Source of the DNA: an uncultured Bacilli bacterium | GTDB lineage: Bacteria; Bacillota_I; Bacilli_A; RF39; UBA660 | Reading direction: 5' to 3' | Assembly: GCA_934132915.1 (NCBI GenBank) | Contig: CAKPAK010000020.1 | Coordinates: 1-22,047 of the forward strand | DNA: 22,047 bases | Part shown: in pieces, positions 21,725 to 22,047 of the stretch | Layout: each line of letters opens with the position of its first letter | Position numbering within the stretch: the stretch's first letter is position 1 | The notes under the pieces: generated by a model | Told to the model about the DNA's origin: nothing | The model's database searches: none | What the model saw: the letters and a program-made list of their open reading frames with translations, nothing else | Position numbers and translations under genes: made by a program

Positions 21725-21928
21725 ATGGCTGATGTAACAGTTCAAAAAAGAGGAGAAGTATATCAATATAAATTTGAAATTGCTTCAATCGATGGAAAAA
21801 GAAAATTTAAAAACAAATCAGGGTTCGCAACAAAAAGTGAGGCAAAACAAGCAGGTATTATTGCATACAATGAGTATTTGAATACCGGGCATAGTTTTAA
21901 ACCTAAAACAATGTCATATTCTGATTAA
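21725..21928 (+). CDS. Standalone integrase arm-type DNA-binding domain protein (truncated integrase or small DNA-binding protein)
   Basis: 67 residues matching only the N-terminal arm-binding domain of phage/Tn916-like tyrosine integrases: VQKRGEVYQYKFEIASIDGK, then GFATKSEAKQAGIIAYNEY and a final FKPKTMSYSD. Full integrases continue at this point with a core-binding domain and an R-H-R-Y catalytic domain (about 350-400 residues); here TAA follows and none of the three + frames continues as integrase. The domain binds short repeats flanking att sites, and such repeats lie 65-160 bases upstream. The ATG has a good GGAGGAGA site, so it could be expressed. Codon use is richer in A and C than the host genes, fitting horizontal origin. 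Either a relic or a stand-alone DNA-binding protein. Confidence 0.7.
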   Translation: MADVTVQKRGEVYQYKFEIASIDGKRKFKNKSGFATKSEAKQAGIIAYNEYLNTGHSFKPKTMSYSD

Positions 21929-22047
21929 TTAGTTTTAATTGGTACTCCTCATAAAGTACCAAAAATAATTTTTAGTATTCAAAATGTTATTTTTAAATTC
22001 TTGCCTCAGTCGATTTTTGATAATATGGCATTTAATAAAAAGGATAC
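21929..22047 (+). other. Non-coding or partial region at window end with a small hairpin
   Basis: No gene can be supported. GGTACT/AGTACC (21941-21946 with 21955-21960) forms a hairpin without an adjacent T run. The + frame after the arm-domain stop stays open to the edge, but resembles nothing known. A short - strand frame is also open at the edge. Confidence 0.4.

Noticed and set aside
21926..22047. Read-through or frameshift continuation of the arm-domain protein into a full integrase
   Set aside because: The frame after TAA is open but its residues do not resemble an integrase core domain, and the other frames meet stops at once.
21503..22047. prfB after secA
   Set aside because: The conserved GGQ-containing release factor sequence and its frameshift site are absent.
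1..22047. Mycoplasma-type genetic code (TGA as Trp)
   Set aside because: Trp codons are TGG and genes such as hpf and the kinase end at TGA, so the standard bacterial code applies.

Overview
The window is AT-rich DNA from a low-G+C Gram-positive (Bacillota, Bacilli-like) bacterium, probably an uncultured gut-type lineage. The grounds are AGGAGG-type ribosome sites, the sporulation pair yqfC/yqfD, long-form HPF, SecA with a C-terminal zinc motif, and gene content typical of small Firmicutes genomes. The standard code applies: Trp is TGG and TGA is a stop. All genes except one two-gene island lie on the + strand, which is strikingly poor in C, as expected for a leading strand.

Layout. 1-2056: 3' part of uppS, then yqfC and yqfD. 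2107-6722: a compact Tad-type pilus operon (TadE, a TadE/TadG-like pseudopilin, CpaE-like ATPase, CpaF/TadA ATPase, TadB, TadC) with no Flp pilin, prepilin peptidase or secretin. 6792-7570: yebC with its own promoter. 7584-8724 (- strand): a membrane-anchored ComEC-like metallo-beta-lactamase-fold protein and a DUF3006 protein, convergent with yebC through a shared bidirectional terminator. 8839-9582: an unrecognised charged protein. 9786-11716: an OmpR-type response regulator and its histidine kinase.

11866-18307 is the most interesting part. Three secreted proteins carry SipW-type signal motifs and look like TasA/camelysin relatives. With them are an ER-type (Ser/His/Asp, SipW-like) signal peptidase bearing an unusual cytoplasmic tail of about 315 residues studded with short Phe motifs, and a membrane-anchored protein with six repeats of about 55 residues that ends in the same C-terminal signature as the three substrates. 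Two tiny ORFs close the operon. Together they look like a dedicated extracellular fibre or matrix assembly locus, possibly controlled by the adjacent two-component system. This function is inferred, not shown.

18342-21502: hpf and secA, each with its own promoter. 21503-22047: a relic-like region with paired TGTTTGCA repeats in inverted arrangement, a strong UUCG terminator, and a 67-residue protein that is only the arm DNA-binding domain of a tyrosine integrase. No integrase catalytic domain follows.

Two window-wide patterns stand out. Intrinsic terminators sit extremely close to, or even contain, the stop codon of the gene they end. Many promoters have a TGn extended -10.
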